64,000 nt of DNA. It comes from Methylobacterium jeotgali (GTDB taxonomy: Bacteria; Pseudomonadota; Alphaproteobacteria; Rhizobiales; Beijerinckiaceae). Numbering within the stretch: position 1 is the first letter of the stretch; every line of letters starts with the position of its first letter. Positions 8,673 through 18,858 of this stretch are shown here, piece by piece. The DNA lies in the NCBI RefSeq assembly GCF_022179345.1, contig NZ_BPQR01000035.1:1-64000 (forward strand). Reading direction: 5' to 3'. A program made the position numbers and the translations under genes. Below the pieces are notes generated by a model. The model made no database searches, was not told where the DNA came from, and saw only the letters and a list, made by a program, of their open reading frames with translations.

Positions 8673-8973
8673 CGGGCCCGCGTCCCGGATCGCGCAGATA
8701 CGTAGTTCGACGCGGGCGATGCGGCGATCCCTGTGAAAGGGTTTGGTAACTTTCACGTGAGTGTCGCAAACGATCCATACAGGTCGGATCCGACCGGAAA
8801 CAGATCGTAGCAACGCCCCTCATCCCGCAGGTCGTCTCAAGAGGAGACTCGGCCGGCGTGAAGTCGTGCGCGGTCGCGTCTGAAGTTCCCGGAGACGAAT
8901 CCATCCGCTGTACGCTGCGCATGCTCGACGAGCGTGCCCGGCGATCGCAGGCCTGTGCCCGGAGTTCCGTACC
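8673..8973 (+). promoter_or_regulatory. Gap upstream of the giant secreted protein, with dyads
   Basis: No gene is seen in these 301 bases. A dyad GTGAAAG (8733-8739) / CTTTCAC (8750-8756) may terminate the ABC operon or bind a regulator. A perfect 14-bp palindrome, GGTCGGATCCGACC, lies at 8782-8795. A GGAG site at 8961-8964 serves the ATG at 8974. Confidence 0.4.
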
Positions 8974-11900
8974 ATGGCGACGACTCTCGCTGCCGGTGAT
9001 CTCGCGCTCGTCGGATACGACGCGGACAACCCGGACGATTTCGCCTTCGTGCTCCTGCGCGACATCGAGGCGGGCACCGAGATCCACTTCACCGACAACG
9101 GCTGGACGGCGGCCGGCGCCTTCCGCGGCGGCGAGGGCATCTACACCTTCACGGCGGCCGCGGCGCTCGCGGCGGGCACGGTGATCCATCCGACCACCGA
9201 TGCCACCGCCGGGGGGGCGAACACCCCCGTCTTCACGGCGTCGAACTTCGCGCTGAACGCCTCGGGCGACCAGATCCTCGTCTACCAGGGCGCGGCGGCG
9301 AGCCCGACCTTCCTCTACGCGATCAACTTCGCCGACGGCGTCGGCGCCTTCGCGGGCGACGCCACCAACGCCAGCACCTCCGCCCTGCCGACGGGCCTCA
9401 CCCTCGGCACGACGGCGGTGGCGCTGCCCGCCGACAACGGCCGCTACGCCGGGCCGACCACGGGCACCCGCGATCAGATCCTCGCCGCGATCGGCTCGGC
9501 GTCCAACTGGACGCAGGACGACGCGGTCCGCGTCGGGGCGGGCAGCTACGGCGCCTTCACGGTGAGTCCGGCCGCCGTCACGCCGAGCCTCTCGATCGCC
9601 GACGCGTCGATCACCGAGGGCAACACCGGCACCAAGGCGCTGACCTTCACGATCACCCTCTCCGACCCGGCGCCGGCCGGCGGCGTCACCTTCGACATCG
9701 CGACCAGCGACGGCACCGCGACCGCGGGCTCCGACTACGTGGCGCGGACGCTGACGGGCCAGACCATCGCCGCCGGCCAGACGAGCGCGACCTTCAGCGT
9801 CGACGTGATCGGCGACACCGTGTTCGAGGCGGCCGAGACCTTCACCGTCACGGTCACCAACCTCACCGGCGCGACGCTGGCCGACGGGCAGGCCACCGGC
9901 ACCATCCTCAACGACGACGCGCCCTCGACCATCAACGGCATCGCCGTCTACGACGCGGCGCCCTCGCTCCAGGGCCAGTCGGGCGCGACCGCGACGACGC
10001 CTCCGGCGGCCACGAACGCGCTGACGCTCGTGCGGCTCGGCGCCTTCGCGGCGACCGACGACCCGGCGACGGCCGCCGCCCCCAACGCCGAGGTCGTCGC
10101 CTACGATTCGACCACGAACCGCCTCTACATCCAGAACACCAACGAGAACCGCATCGAGATCGCCGCGATCACCGCCGCGGGCGCGATCGAGAAGACCGGC
10201 GAGATCCTGCTCTCGGGTCTCGAAGGCTACGGCGCGGTGAACTCGGTCGCCGTCTTCAACGGGCTCGTGGCCGTGGCCTACGCGAACCCGGTCGGCGACC
10301 AGCCCGGGCGCGTCGCCCTGTTCGATGCCGCGGGCAATCTCCAGCGCACCCTCACGGTCGGGGTCGGCCCCGACCAGATCGTGTTCAACCGCGACGGCAC
10401 CCGCCTCCTCGTGGCGAACGAGGGCGAGCAGGCGAGCGTGGCGAGCAACCCGGTCGGCGGCGTCTCGATCATCGACGTGTCGGGCGGCGCGGCCGCGGCG
10501 AGCGTCGTCGCGACGGTCGGCTTCGAGGGCCTGAACGGCAGCGAGGACGCGCTGCGCGCCAAGGGCCTGGCGATCACGCCCGGCAAGTCGGCCGCCGCCG
10601 ACATCGAGCCCGAGTACATCGCGATCTCGCCGGACAACCGCTTCGCCTACGTCACCCTGCAGGAGGTGAACGGCGTCGCGATTATCGATCTCGCCAACCC
10701 GGGCACCGCCCCGATCGCGATCCAGCCGCTGGGCTCGGTCAACCATTCGCTCGCCGGCAACGAGTTCGACGCCTCCGACCGCGACGGGCCGGGCGGCACC
10801 GCCTCGATCCGCATCGGCGCGACGCCGGCCGGCACCCCGATCTACGGCCTCCTCCAGCCGGACGCCTTGGCGAGCTTCTCGACGGGGGGCGTCACCTACT
10901 TCGTGACCGCCAACGAGGGCGACCAGCGGGTCATCGGCGGGGCCGACGACACCGGCGACGTCGCCCGGCTCAGCACGGTGGCGAACAGCCGCCTGACGCC
11001 GGAGCTCCAGGCGCTGAAGGCCGATCCGGCCTACGCCCGCCTCAACGTGCTGCTGCGCTATGGCGACACGGACGGCGATGGGGTCATCGACCAGCTCCAC
11101 ACCATGGGCGGCCGCGGCATCTCGATCTTCCGCCAGAACGCGGACGGCACCATCACCAAGGTCCGCGAGACCGGCGGCGAGTTCGAGAAGATCTTCGCGG
11201 CGCTTTCCCCCGAGCGGTTCAACAACGATCAGGTCGTCGGCAACACGCCCGACGACCGCTCCGACAACAAGGGTCCGGAGCCCGAGGGCGTCACCATCGG
11301 CACCGTGAACGGCCGCATCTACGCCTTCGTCGGGCTGGAGCGGCAGAGCGGCGTCATCGTCTACGACGTCACCGATCCGGCCAACGCCGCCTACGTCTCC
11401 TACGTGCCCCCGCTGGCCGGCGCGACGACGGACCTCGGGCCGGAGGTGCTGACCTTCATCGCCGGCGACAAGAACCCCACCGGCACGGCGCTCGTCGTCA
11501 GCGCCAACGAGGTCGCCAACGGCGGCGCCGTGATCTACGCGGCGCTTCCCCAGGGCTTCACGCAGGAGGTCGGCTTCGCGGCGGGCTCGCTCACCGTCGC
11601 CCAGGCCGAGGGCAACGCCGGCGGCACCGTGTTCACCTTCACGGTGGAGCGCAGCAACGGCACGCTGGGCGCCGTCTCCTTCACCGCCGAGCTGACCGGC
11701 AGCGGCGCGAATGCCGCGAACGGCGCCGACTTCGCCGGCGCCCCGACCCTGCCGCTGACGATCTCCGGCACCATCCCCGCCGGGGCCGCGTCGGCGCAGG
11801 TCAGCGTCACCGTGCAGGGCGACCTGACCCCTGAGGCCAACGAGAGCTTCGCGCTGAGCCTGCGCAGCGCAACGTCGAGCCAGGCCGGCATCGCCGCCGC

Positions 11901-14900
11901 GGTGAAGGCGTCGGCCGCGACCGCCACGGGCATCATCCTCAACGACGACGTGACCCTGATCTCCGCGGTGCAGGGCACGGGCTCGGCGAGCCCCCTCGTC
12001 GGGCAGACCGTCACTGTCGAGGCGATCGTCGTCGGCGACTTCCAGAACGGCGACGGCGACGCCAAGCGCAACCTCGGCGGCTTCTACCTCCAGGAGGAGG
12101 CCGCCGACCAGGACGGCAACCCGCTCACCTCCGAGGGCGTGTTCGTCTACGAGGGCACCGGCAACCGCCTCGTCGACGTCGCCGAGGGCGACCGGGTGCG
12201 GGTCACCGGCGTCGTCACCGAGTTCAACGGCGAGACGCAGATCACCGTCACGGGCGCCTCCGCGATCCAGGTCGTGCAGGCGGGCGCGCTGAGCGCGGCG
12301 CAGGTGAAGGCCTCCGCCGTCACTGTCGAGCTGCCCGCGGCCGGGGTCGTCGGCACCGGGGTGACGGCCCAGCCCGACCTCGAGCGCTACGAGGGCATGC
12401 TGGTGCGGCTGCCCCAGACGCTGACGATCACCGAGCAGTTCAACCTCGACCGCTTCAACGAGATCCGCCTCGCGGCGGGCGGGCGCCCGGAGACCTTCAC
12501 CAACGCCAACGAGCCGAACGCGGCCGCCTACGCCGCCTACCTCGCCGAGACGGCGGCCCGCTCGATCACCTACGACGACGGGCTCAACAGCCAGAACCAG
12601 CCGATCACCAACCTCGACGGGCTCGGGCCGGTCTACAACACCGCCACCGCGCCGCGCATGGGCGACACGGTGACGGGGCTCATCGGCACCCTCGGCTTCG
12701 GCCCGAGCGGCGCCTACCGGGTGCGCTCCATCGACGACGGCGACAACAGTTTCGTCCACGCCAACCCGCGCCCGGCGGCGCCGGACGCGGTCGGCGGCAC
12801 GCTGACCGTCGGCAGCCTCAACGTCCTCAACTACTTCACGACCCTGAACAGCTCCTCGAACGCGCGCACCGCCATCGGGGCGGCGCCGCGGGGCGCCAAC
12901 ACCGCCGAGGAGCTCGCCCGCCAGACGGACAAGCTCGTCACGACGCTGATCGGCACCGGCGCCGACGTGCTCGGCCTGACGGAGCTCGAGAACCAGTTCC
13001 GTCCCGGCGATCCCGGCAACGCGCTGGAGTACCTCGTCGGCCAGCTCAACCTGCGGGCGGGTGCCGGCACCTACGCCTACGTGAACCCGGGCTCGCAGCT
13101 CGACGGGGGCCAGTTCCTCGGCGGCGACGCCATCGCGGTCGGCTTCATCTACAAGCCGAGCAAGGTCAGCGTGGCGATGAACACCACGATCGAGCGGCTC
13201 GACGATTCCGACGTCGCCCGCTTCGACCCGGCCTTGCTCCAGCAGAGCACCGTCGGGGGCATCTTCAACGGCGCCAACACCAGCCGCGTCGCGCTCGCCG
13301 TGACCTTCAACGAGATCGCCACCGGCGAAGAGTTCACGGCGGTCATCAACCACCTCAAGTCGAAGAGCGGCACGGGCACCGGCGCCGACGCCGACCAGGG
13401 CGACGGCCAGGGCAACTGGCAGCATCAGCGCGAGCTCGCCGCGACGGCGCTCTCCGAGTGGATCGCGACGCGGCCGACCGGCACGCAGGACAGCGACACG
13501 ATCCTGCTCGGCGACTTCAACGCCTACCTCAAGGAGGATGCCCTCGACATCCTCAAGGCCGGCGGCTTCACCAACCTCGCCGAGGACCGTCTCGCCAAGG
13601 CCTACTCCTACGTCTTCGACGGGGCCTACGGCGCCCTCGACCACGCGCTGGCCAGCGCCAGCCTGAACCGCCAGGTCACCGGCGTCACCGAGTGGCACAT
13701 CAACGCCGACGAGGCCGACGCCCTCGACTACAACCTCGATTTCGGCCGCGATCCGGCGATCTTCGACGGGCGCGTCGCCGCCCGCGAGTCCGACCACGAC
13801 CCCGTCCTCGTCGGCCTGCGGCTCGACCAGAAGGCGCCGACCCTGGTCTCGGCGACGCCGAGGGACAACGCGGGCTCGGGCACGGACCCGGACGTGAACA
13901 ACAACCCGGCCGTGCCGGTCGGATCCGACATCACCCTGACCTTCAGCGAGGCGGTGCGGGCCGGCAGCGGCACGATCACCATCCGCGACGGGGCCGGCGA
14001 CACCCGCGCCATCGCGGTGGGGGACACCTCGCAGGTCACGGTCCGCGGCAACACGGTGACGATCAACCCGTCGGCCGATCTCAAGCCCGGCACCCGCTAC
14101 GAGGTGATCGTGCCTGCGGGCGCCTTCACCGACGCGACCGGCAACGCCTTCGCCGGCATCGCCCAGAACCAGCTCGACTTCACCACGCAGCAGGCGGCCC
14201 CGATGACCTACACGCTCCAGATCCTGCACGCCTCAGACTGGGAGGGCGGCCTGCTCGCCACGCAGCGCGCCGCGAACTTCGCCGCCATCGTCGAGGGGCT
14301 CGAGCGCACCGCGACGAACTCGATCACGCTCTCGACCGGCGACGGCTGGATCCCGAGCCCGTTCTACATCGCCGGCGCCGACCCGCAGCTCGCCGCGACC
14401 TACAACGGCATCTACAACCAGCTCTACGGGCTCTCGGGCGCCGCCGCCTACGGCCGGCTCGCGGCCTCGGCGGGCCGCGCCGACATCACCATCCAGAACA
14501 TCATCGGCGTCCAGGCGGCGGTGTTCGGCAACCACGAGTTCGACGGCGGACCGACCGAGGTCGCCAACATCATCGGCGCCAATCTCGGAAGCGCGGCGGG
14601 CGCGGCGGACGACACCTGGGTCGGCGCGCAGTTCCCCTATCTCTCGGTGAACCTCAACTTCTCCCGCGAGGCCGCGCTCTCGGGGCTCGTCCACCGGGAC
14701 GGCGACCTCGCCACCTTCGCCCAGACCGGGCCGACCTCGACCCAGACCGGCACCGGTGCCGACAAGATCGCCCGGTCCACGATCATCGTCGAGAACGGCG
14801 AGCGCATCGCCTTCATCGGCGCCACCACGCAGCTCGAGCCGCTGCTCACGACGCTCGGCAACGTCACCGTCGACGGCTTCACCGGCCGCGACGAGATCCG

Positions 14901-17388
14901 GCTGCTCGCCGACCAGATCAACGCCGAGGTCGACCGGGTGCTCGCGGCCAATCCCGGTCTCAACAAGGTCATCGTCGGCACCCACCTCCAGCAGCTCGCC
15001 AACGAGCAGGCGCTGGCGCCGCTCCTGCGCAACGTCGACGTGCTGATCGGCGGCGGCTCGCACACCGTGCTCGCGGACTCGAACGACCGGCTCCTGCCGG
15101 GCGACACCGCGGGCGGCAGCTACCCGCAGTTCTTCACCAACGCGAGCGGCCAGACCCTCGCCCTGGTGAACACCGGCTCCGAGTACTCCTATGTCGGGCG
15201 CCTCAACGTCACCTTCGACGACCAGGGCAACGTCATCCGCGACTCGATCACCCCGCAGAACTCCGGCGCCGTCGCCGTCGACGACGCCTCCGTGGCGCAG
15301 CTCTGGGGCTCGACGGCGGCCGCCTTCACGCCGGGCAGCAAGGGCTACCTCGTCCGCGAGATGATCGAGGGCCTCGACGCCAACAACGACGGCATCCAGG
15401 AGACGCTGGGCGTCGCCGACATCATCCGCCAGCAGGACGGCAACATCCTCGGCCGCACCAGCGTCTACCTCGAGGGGCGCCGCGGCGAGGTCCGCACCGA
15501 GGAGACCAATCTCGGCGACCTCACCGCCGACGCCAACCTCTGGTACGCGCGCCAGTTCGACAGCACGGTCACGGTCTCGATCAAGAACGGCGGCGGCATC
15601 CGCGACTCGATCGGCTCCTTCTCGACGGCGGGCGGCGGCACCGCCGAGCTGCCGCCTGCGGCCAACCCCGCCGCCGGCAAGGCGGCCGGCGACATCTCGC
15701 AGCTCGACGTCACCAACTCCCTGCGCTTCAACAACGCGCTGGCCATCACCACGGTGAGCGCGGCGGAGCTGGAGCGGATCCTGGAGCACGCCGTGTCCTC
15801 GGTCGCGCCCGGCGCCACCCCCGGCGCCTTCCCGCAGATCGGCGGCATCACCTTCTCCTACGACGCCACCCGCCAGGCCCAGACGCTCGACATCAACGGC
15901 AACGTCACCCGCGAGGGCCAGCGCATCATCTCGGCGGCGATCGTCGACCAGGACGGCTACCTGCTCGACACCCTGGTGCGCGACGGGCAGCTCGTGGGCG
16001 ACCCGAACCGCGGCATCCGCACCGTGACGCTCGACTTCCTCACCACGGGAACCGCCACCGCGCCGGGGCTCGGCGGCGACAACTACCCCTTCCCGGCCTA
16101 CGGAGAGAACCGCGTCACCCTGCGCGACGCCACGCCGACCTCGCTGCCGAACGCCGCGACCTTCGCGGCCCAGGGCACCGAGCAGGATGCGCTCGCCGAG
16201 TACCTCAAGGCGTTCCACGCCGTGACGCCCTACGGGCAGGCCGACACCACCCCGGCCGGCGACACCCGCATCCAGAACATCGCCGCCCGCGCCGACACCG
16301 TGCTCGCCCACGGCATCAGCCGGACCGGCACGAGCGGTGCCGACGTCCTCCAGGGCACCGACTTCGCCGATCGCCTGATCGGCGGCGCGGGCAACGACAC
16401 CATCTTCAACAGCCCCGGCAACGACATCCTGCTCGGCGGCCAGGACAACCCCGGCCGCGGCACCGACACGCTGGTGTTCAACTCCTCCTTCGCCTCGATC
16501 ACCGTCAGCGAGGATGGCGGCCTCACCCTAATCCGCGGCCCCGAGGGCAACGACCGGGTCGGCGGCTTCGAGCGCTACCTGTTCTCGGACGCGACCATCG
16601 TCACCGACGACGGCGGCCCCCTCGTCGACGACCTCTTCTACCTCTCCCGCAACCCGGACGTGTTCCGGGCGGGCGTCGACGCCGACACCCACTACGCTGA
16701 GCACGGCTGGCGGGAAGGCCGCGACCCGAACGCCTTCTTCTCGACGGCGGGCTACCTCGCGGCGAACCCGGACGTGCGGGCGGCGGGCGTCAACCCGCTC
16801 ACCCACTACGACGCCCACGGCTGGCGGGAGGGCCGCGACCCCGGCGCGCTCTTCGACAACGAGGCCTACCTCGCGGCCAACCCCGACGTGCGCGCGGCCG
16901 GCATCGACCCGCTGCGCCACTACATCGAGTACGGCCAGGCCGAGGGCCGGGCGATCCACGAGGCGGTGGGCCGGCCCGAGACCATCCGCGGCGGCTTCGA
17001 CGCGGAGTTCTACCTGCTCTCGAACCCGGACGTGGCCCGTGCCGCGGCGGCGAGCCCCGACAGCTTCGCCTTCGCCGCCCGCCACTTCGAGACCTTCGGC
17101 TGGCGGGAGGGCCGCGACCCGAACTCGGTGTTCGACACCAAGGGCTACCTCGCGGCCTACGCGGACGTGCGGGCGGCGGGCGTCAACCCGCTGACCCACT
17201 ACGACACGAACGGCTGGCGCGAGGGCCGCGACCCCTCGGTGGAGTTCGACACCTCCGCCTATCTCGCCGCCCAGACGGACGTGGCGCGGGCCGGGATCGA
17301 CCCGATGCAGCACTTCCTGCAGTTCGGCCTCGTCGAGGGCCGCCCCTCCTACGCGGACGGCACCTTCGGCGCCGGCCTCGTCGGCTAA
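8974..17388 (+). CDS. Giant secreted multi-domain nuclease/5'-nucleotidase RTX protein
   Basis: 2804 residues with no N-terminal signal peptide and a C-terminal RTX motif, which points to type I secretion. Domains in order: a beta-rich N-terminal module (1-195), Calx-beta (about 206-316), a choice-of-anchor-I/beta-propeller region (about 320-862), a second Calx-beta (866-993), an OB/ExeM-like region (994-1270), an endonuclease/exonuclease/phosphatase domain (about 1276-1619, with LGLTELEN, LLGDFNAY and ESDHDPVLVG), an SbsA-type Ig module (1621-1740), a 5'-nucleotidase metallophosphatase (about 1745-2096, with FGNHEFDGG and GTHLQQL), its C-terminal domain (2106-2443), RTX nonapeptides (GGAGNDTIF) and six C-terminal repeats (2553-2804). 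Together these could release phosphate and nucleosides from extracellular DNA. That role is inferred. No HlyB/HlyD/TolC genes are adjacent. Confidence 0.9.
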   Translation: MATTLAAGDLALVGYDADNPDDFAFVLLRDIEAGTEIHFTDNGWTAAGAFRGGEGIYTFTAAAALAAGTVIHPTTDATAGGANTPVFTASNFALNASGDQILVYQGAAASPTFLYAINFADGVGAFAGDATNASTSALPTGLTLGTTAVALPADNGRYAGPTTGTRDQILAAIGSASNWTQDDAVRVGAGSYGAFTVSPAAVTPSLSIADASITEGNTGTKALTFTITLSDPAPAGGVTFDIATSDGTATAGSDYVARTLTGQTIAAGQTSATFSVDVIGDTVFEAAETFTVTVTNLTGATLADGQATGTILNDDAPSTINGIAVYDAAPSLQGQSGATATTPPAATNALTLVRLGAFAATDDPATAAAPNAEVVAYDSTTNRLYIQNTNENRIEIAAITAAGAIEKTGEILLSGLEGYGAVNSVAVFNGLVAVAYANPVGDQPGRVALFDAAGNLQRTLTVGVGPDQIVFNRDGTRLLVANEGEQASVASNPVGGVSIIDVSGGAAAASVVATVGFEGLNGSEDALRAKGLAITPGKSAAADIEPEYIAISPDNRFAYVTLQEVNGVAIIDLANPGTAPIAIQPLGSVNHSLAGNEFDASDRDGPGGTASIRIGATPAGTPIYGLLQPDALASFSTGGVTYFVTANEGDQRVIGGADDTGDVARLSTVANSRLTPELQALKADPAYARLNVLLRYGDTDGDGVIDQLHTMGGRGISIFRQNADGTITKVRETGGEFEKIFAALSPERFNNDQVVGNTPDDRSDNKGPEPEGVTIGTVNGRIYAFVGLERQSGVIVYDVTDPANAAYVSYVPPLAGATTDLGPEVLTFIAGDKNPTGTALVVSANEVANGGAVIYAALPQGFTQEVGFAAGSLTVAQAEGNAGGTVFTFTVERSNGTLGAVSFTAELTGSGANAANGADFAGAPTLPLTISGTIPAGAASAQVSVTVQGDLTPEANESFALSLRSATSSQAGIAAAVKASAATATGIILNDDVTLISAVQGTGSASPLVGQTVTVEAIVVGDFQNGDGDAKRNLGGFYLQEEAADQDGNPLTSEGVFVYEGTGNRLVDVAEGDRVRVTGVVTEFNGETQITVTGASAIQVVQAGALSAAQVKASAVTVELPAAGVVGTGVTAQPDLERYEGMLVRLPQTLTITEQFNLDRFNEIRLAAGGRPETFTNANEPNAAAYAAYLAETAARSITYDDGLNSQNQPITNLDGLGPVYNTATAPRMGDTVTGLIGTLGFGPSGAYRVRSIDDGDNSFVHANPRPAAPDAVGGTLTVGSLNVLNYFTTLNSSSNARTAIGAAPRGANTAEELARQTDKLVTTLIGTGADVLGLTELENQFRPGDPGNALEYLVGQLNLRAGAGTYAYVNPGSQLDGGQFLGGDAIAVGFIYKPSKVSVAMNTTIERLDDSDVARFDPALLQQSTVGGIFNGANTSRVALAVTFNEIATGEEFTAVINHLKSKSGTGTGADADQGDGQGNWQHQRELAATALSEWIATRPTGTQDSDTILLGDFNAYLKEDALDILKAGGFTNLAEDRLAKAYSYVFDGAYGALDHALASASLNRQVTGVTEWHINADEADALDYNLDFGRDPAIFDGRVAARESDHDPVLVGLRLDQKAPTLVSATPRDNAGSGTDPDVNNNPAVPVGSDITLTFSEAVRAGSGTITIRDGAGDTRAIAVGDTSQVTVRGNTVTINPSADLKPGTRYEVIVPAGAFTDATGNAFAGIAQNQLDFTTQQAAPMTYTLQILHASDWEGGLLATQRAANFAAIVEGLERTATNSITLSTGDGWIPSPFYIAGADPQLAATYNGIYNQLYGLSGAAAYGRLAASAGRADITIQNIIGVQAAVFGNHEFDGGPTEVANIIGANLGSAAGAADDTWVGAQFPYLSVNLNFSREAALSGLVHRDGDLATFAQTGPTSTQTGTGADKIARSTIIVENGERIAFIGATTQLEPLLTTLGNVTVDGFTGRDEIRLLADQINAEVDRVLAANPGLNKVIVGTHLQQLANEQALAPLLRNVDVLIGGGSHTVLADSNDRLLPGDTAGGSYPQFFTNASGQTLALVNTGSEYSYVGRLNVTFDDQGNVIRDSITPQNSGAVAVDDASVAQLWGSTAAAFTPGSKGYLVREMIEGLDANNDGIQETLGVADIIRQQDGNILGRTSVYLEGRRGEVRTEETNLGDLTADANLWYARQFDSTVTVSIKNGGGIRDSIGSFSTAGGGTAELPPAANPAAGKAAGDISQLDVTNSLRFNNALAITTVSAAELERILEHAVSSVAPGATPGAFPQIGGITFSYDATRQAQTLDINGNVTREGQRIISAAIVDQDGYLLDTLVRDGQLVGDPNRGIRTVTLDFLTTGTATAPGLGGDNYPFPAYGENRVTLRDATPTSLPNAATFAAQGTEQDALAEYLKAFHAVTPYGQADTTPAGDTRIQNIAARADTVLAHGISRTGTSGADVLQGTDFADRLIGGAGNDTIFNSPGNDILLGGQDNPGRGTDTLVFNSSFASITVSEDGGLTLIRGPEGNDRVGGFERYLFSDATIVTDDGGPLVDDLFYLSRNPDVFRAGVDADTHYAEHGWREGRDPNAFFSTAGYLAANPDVRAAGVNPLTHYDAHGWREGRDPGALFDNEAYLAANPDVRAAGIDPLRHYIEYGQAEGRAIHEAVGRPETIRGGFDAEFYLLSNPDVARAAAASPDSFAFAARHFETFGWREGRDPNSVFDTKGYLAAYADVRAAGVNPLTHYDTNGWREGRDPSVEFDTSAYLAAQTDVARAGIDPMQHFLQFGLVEGRPSYADGTFGAGLVG
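16630..17388 (+). repeat. Six tandem C-terminal repeats of about 45 residues within the RTX protein
   Basis: Each unit follows the pattern YLAANPDVRAAG, then NPLTHYDAHGWREGRDP, then an F-D linker. The third unit ends in GQAEGRA, followed by a spacer, and units 4-6 resume at EFYLLSNPDVAR. Similar repeats occur at the C-termini of secreted proteins of Methylobacterium and other Rhizobiales. A surface-attachment role is inferred. Confidence 0.75.
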
Positions 17389-17396
17389 CGGGCGAT

Positions 17397-17415
17397 CGGA
17401 CGGGCCATCCGTCCG
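17397..17415 (+). terminator. Short hairpin after the giant secreted protein gene
   Basis: Arms CGGACGG (17397-17403) and CCGTCCG (17409-17415) surround a 5-base loop, 9 bases after the stop codon. There is no T tract. Confidence 0.4.
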
Positions 17416-17523
17416 GCAACGGCGAGCGTGCGGGGGCGGCGGCGAGATCCGCGGCCCCCGTCGGCGTGAGAGAAGGGCGTCGCGGACCCGGGATCGCGCC
17501 CGCGGTCGGCGCCCCGCCCCGTC

Positions 17524-18858
17524 TCAGCCCGGCAGCACCAGGGTGACCCGGAGGCCGCCGAGCCCGGCGCGGGCGAGATCGAGGCGGCCGCCGTAGAGGC
17601 CGGCAAGCTCGGTCGCGATCGGCAGCCCGAAGCCGTGACCCGGCGTGCTCTCGTCGAGCCGCCGGCCCCGCTGCAGGACTTTGGCGATCTGCGCCGGATC
17701 GAGGCCGGGTCCGTCGTCCTCCACCACGATCCGAACCTCCGGTCCCTCCGCGGCGGCCGCTACGCGCACCTCGCCCGCGCACCAGCGACAGGCGTTCTCG
17801 ATGAGGTTGCCCAGCATCTCGTCGAGGTCCTGCGGGTCGCAGGCGACGCCGAGACCGGCGGGGATCCCGACGTCCATCGCGATCGTCTTGTCGGCGTGGA
17901 GGCGCAGCATCGCCGCGCGCAGATCCGCGACGTGGGCGGCGAGCGGCGCGCGCGCCCGCGCGGGGCCGGCGCCCGCGGCGCTGCGGGCCCGGCGCAGGTG
18001 ATGCTGCACCCGGCGGTCCATGCCCGAGACCAGGCTGGCGAGCTCGCCCCCCGCCTCGCCCCGGTTGGCGAGCGCCAGCGAGAGCGTGGCCAGCGGCGTC
18101 TTGAGGCCGTGGGCGAGGTTGGCGACATGCGCGCGGGCGGCCTCCAGGCTCGCCGCGTTCTGGTCGATGAGCGCGTTCATCTCCTCCACGAGCGGGCGGA
18201 CCTCGTCCGGATGGCCGCCCGAGAGCCGCGCCGCGCGGCCGGCCCGCACCGCGGCGAGGTCGTCGCGCAGGCGCGCCAGCGGTCGCAGGCCGAGCCCGAC
18301 CTGGAGCCACGCCCCCGCGGCCAGGAACGCGCCCAGCAGGCCGAGGCACAGCGCCAGGGTCCCGAGAGCCTCCGTGACCGGCCCGCGCAGCGCCGCGACC
18401 GGAGCCGAGGCGAGGATCGTCGTCGCCGGCTCGCCGGGGATCGCCAGCACCCGCGCGACCAGCGGCTCGCCCCAGGGACCCTCCATGTCGGCGGGCCGGA
18501 TGCTCCCGGGGTCGCGCGGCCGGGGCCGGCGCTCCGGCGGCGCGAGATCGCGCCCCTGGAGCGAGGCGGAGCGCAGGGTCTCGTCGCCCCGCGTGACCTG
18601 CCAGTACCAGCCGGAGCGGGGGCGGTCGAAGGGCGGCACGTCGAGGTCCCGGCGCAGGGCGAGACGGGGGCCGGGCCGGATGTCCGAGGCCAGGGCGAGG
18701 ACGCGCTCGTCGAGCCGGCCGTCGACCTGGCCCCGCACGAAGCGGTGCAGGATGAGCCCGATCGCGACGCCCGCCGCCACGAGGGCGACGAGGGTCAGCG
18801 CGAGGGCCGCCAGCAGCAGCCGCCGCCGCAGGGAGCCGGAGGCGCGCCCGCCGCTCAC
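17524..18858 (-). CDS. Sensor histidine kinase, PhoQ-like
   Basis: The GTG at 18858 overlaps the response-regulator stop (GTGA), giving 444 residues; a longer frame exists but runs into the regulator gene. Two transmembrane helices (about 13-37 and 163-187) flank a periplasmic sensor region of about 120 residues. A HAMP-like segment precedes the H-box with phospho-acceptor His250 in LAHGLKTPLATL, the sequence style of PhoQ kinases. The catalytic domain shows the N-box NLIENACRW, the G1 box DDGPGLD and the G2 region GHGFGLPI. The signal is unknown; divalent cations are a family-based guess. Confidence 0.88.
   Translation of the reverse strand: MSGGRASGSLRRRLLLAALALTLVALVAAGVAIGLILHRFVRGQVDGRLDERVLALASDIRPGPRLALRRDLDVPPFDRPRSGWYWQVTRGDETLRSASLQGRDLAPPERRPRPRDPGSIRPADMEGPWGEPLVARVLAIPGEPATTILASAPVAALRGPVTEALGTLALCLGLLGAFLAAGAWLQVGLGLRPLARLRDDLAAVRAGRAARLSGGHPDEVRPLVEEMNALIDQNAASLEAARAHVANLAHGLKTPLATLSLALANRGEAGGELASLVSGMDRRVQHHLRRARSAAGAGPARARAPLAAHVADLRAAMLRLHADKTIAMDVGIPAGLGVACDPQDLDEMLGNLIENACRWCAGEVRVAAAAEGPEVRIVVEDDGPGLDPAQIAKVLQRGRRLDESTPGHGFGLPIATELAGLYGGRLDLARAGLGGLRVTLVLPG

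Noticed and set aside
8362-14229. A 1955-codon open frame on the minus strand
   Set aside because: It lies antisense to the giant secreted protein, whose domains are clear. Very high GC removes stop codons from shadow frames; the product is low-complexity Arg/Gly/Val-rich.
14233-16311. A 692-codon minus-strand open frame
   Set aside because: Same antisense effect opposite the 5'-nucleotidase part of the plus-strand gene; no recognisable domain.
13458-16700. A 1080-codon plus-strand frame in a different phase
   Set aside because: Arg/Pro/His-rich translation typical of an out-of-frame reading of a GC-rich gene.
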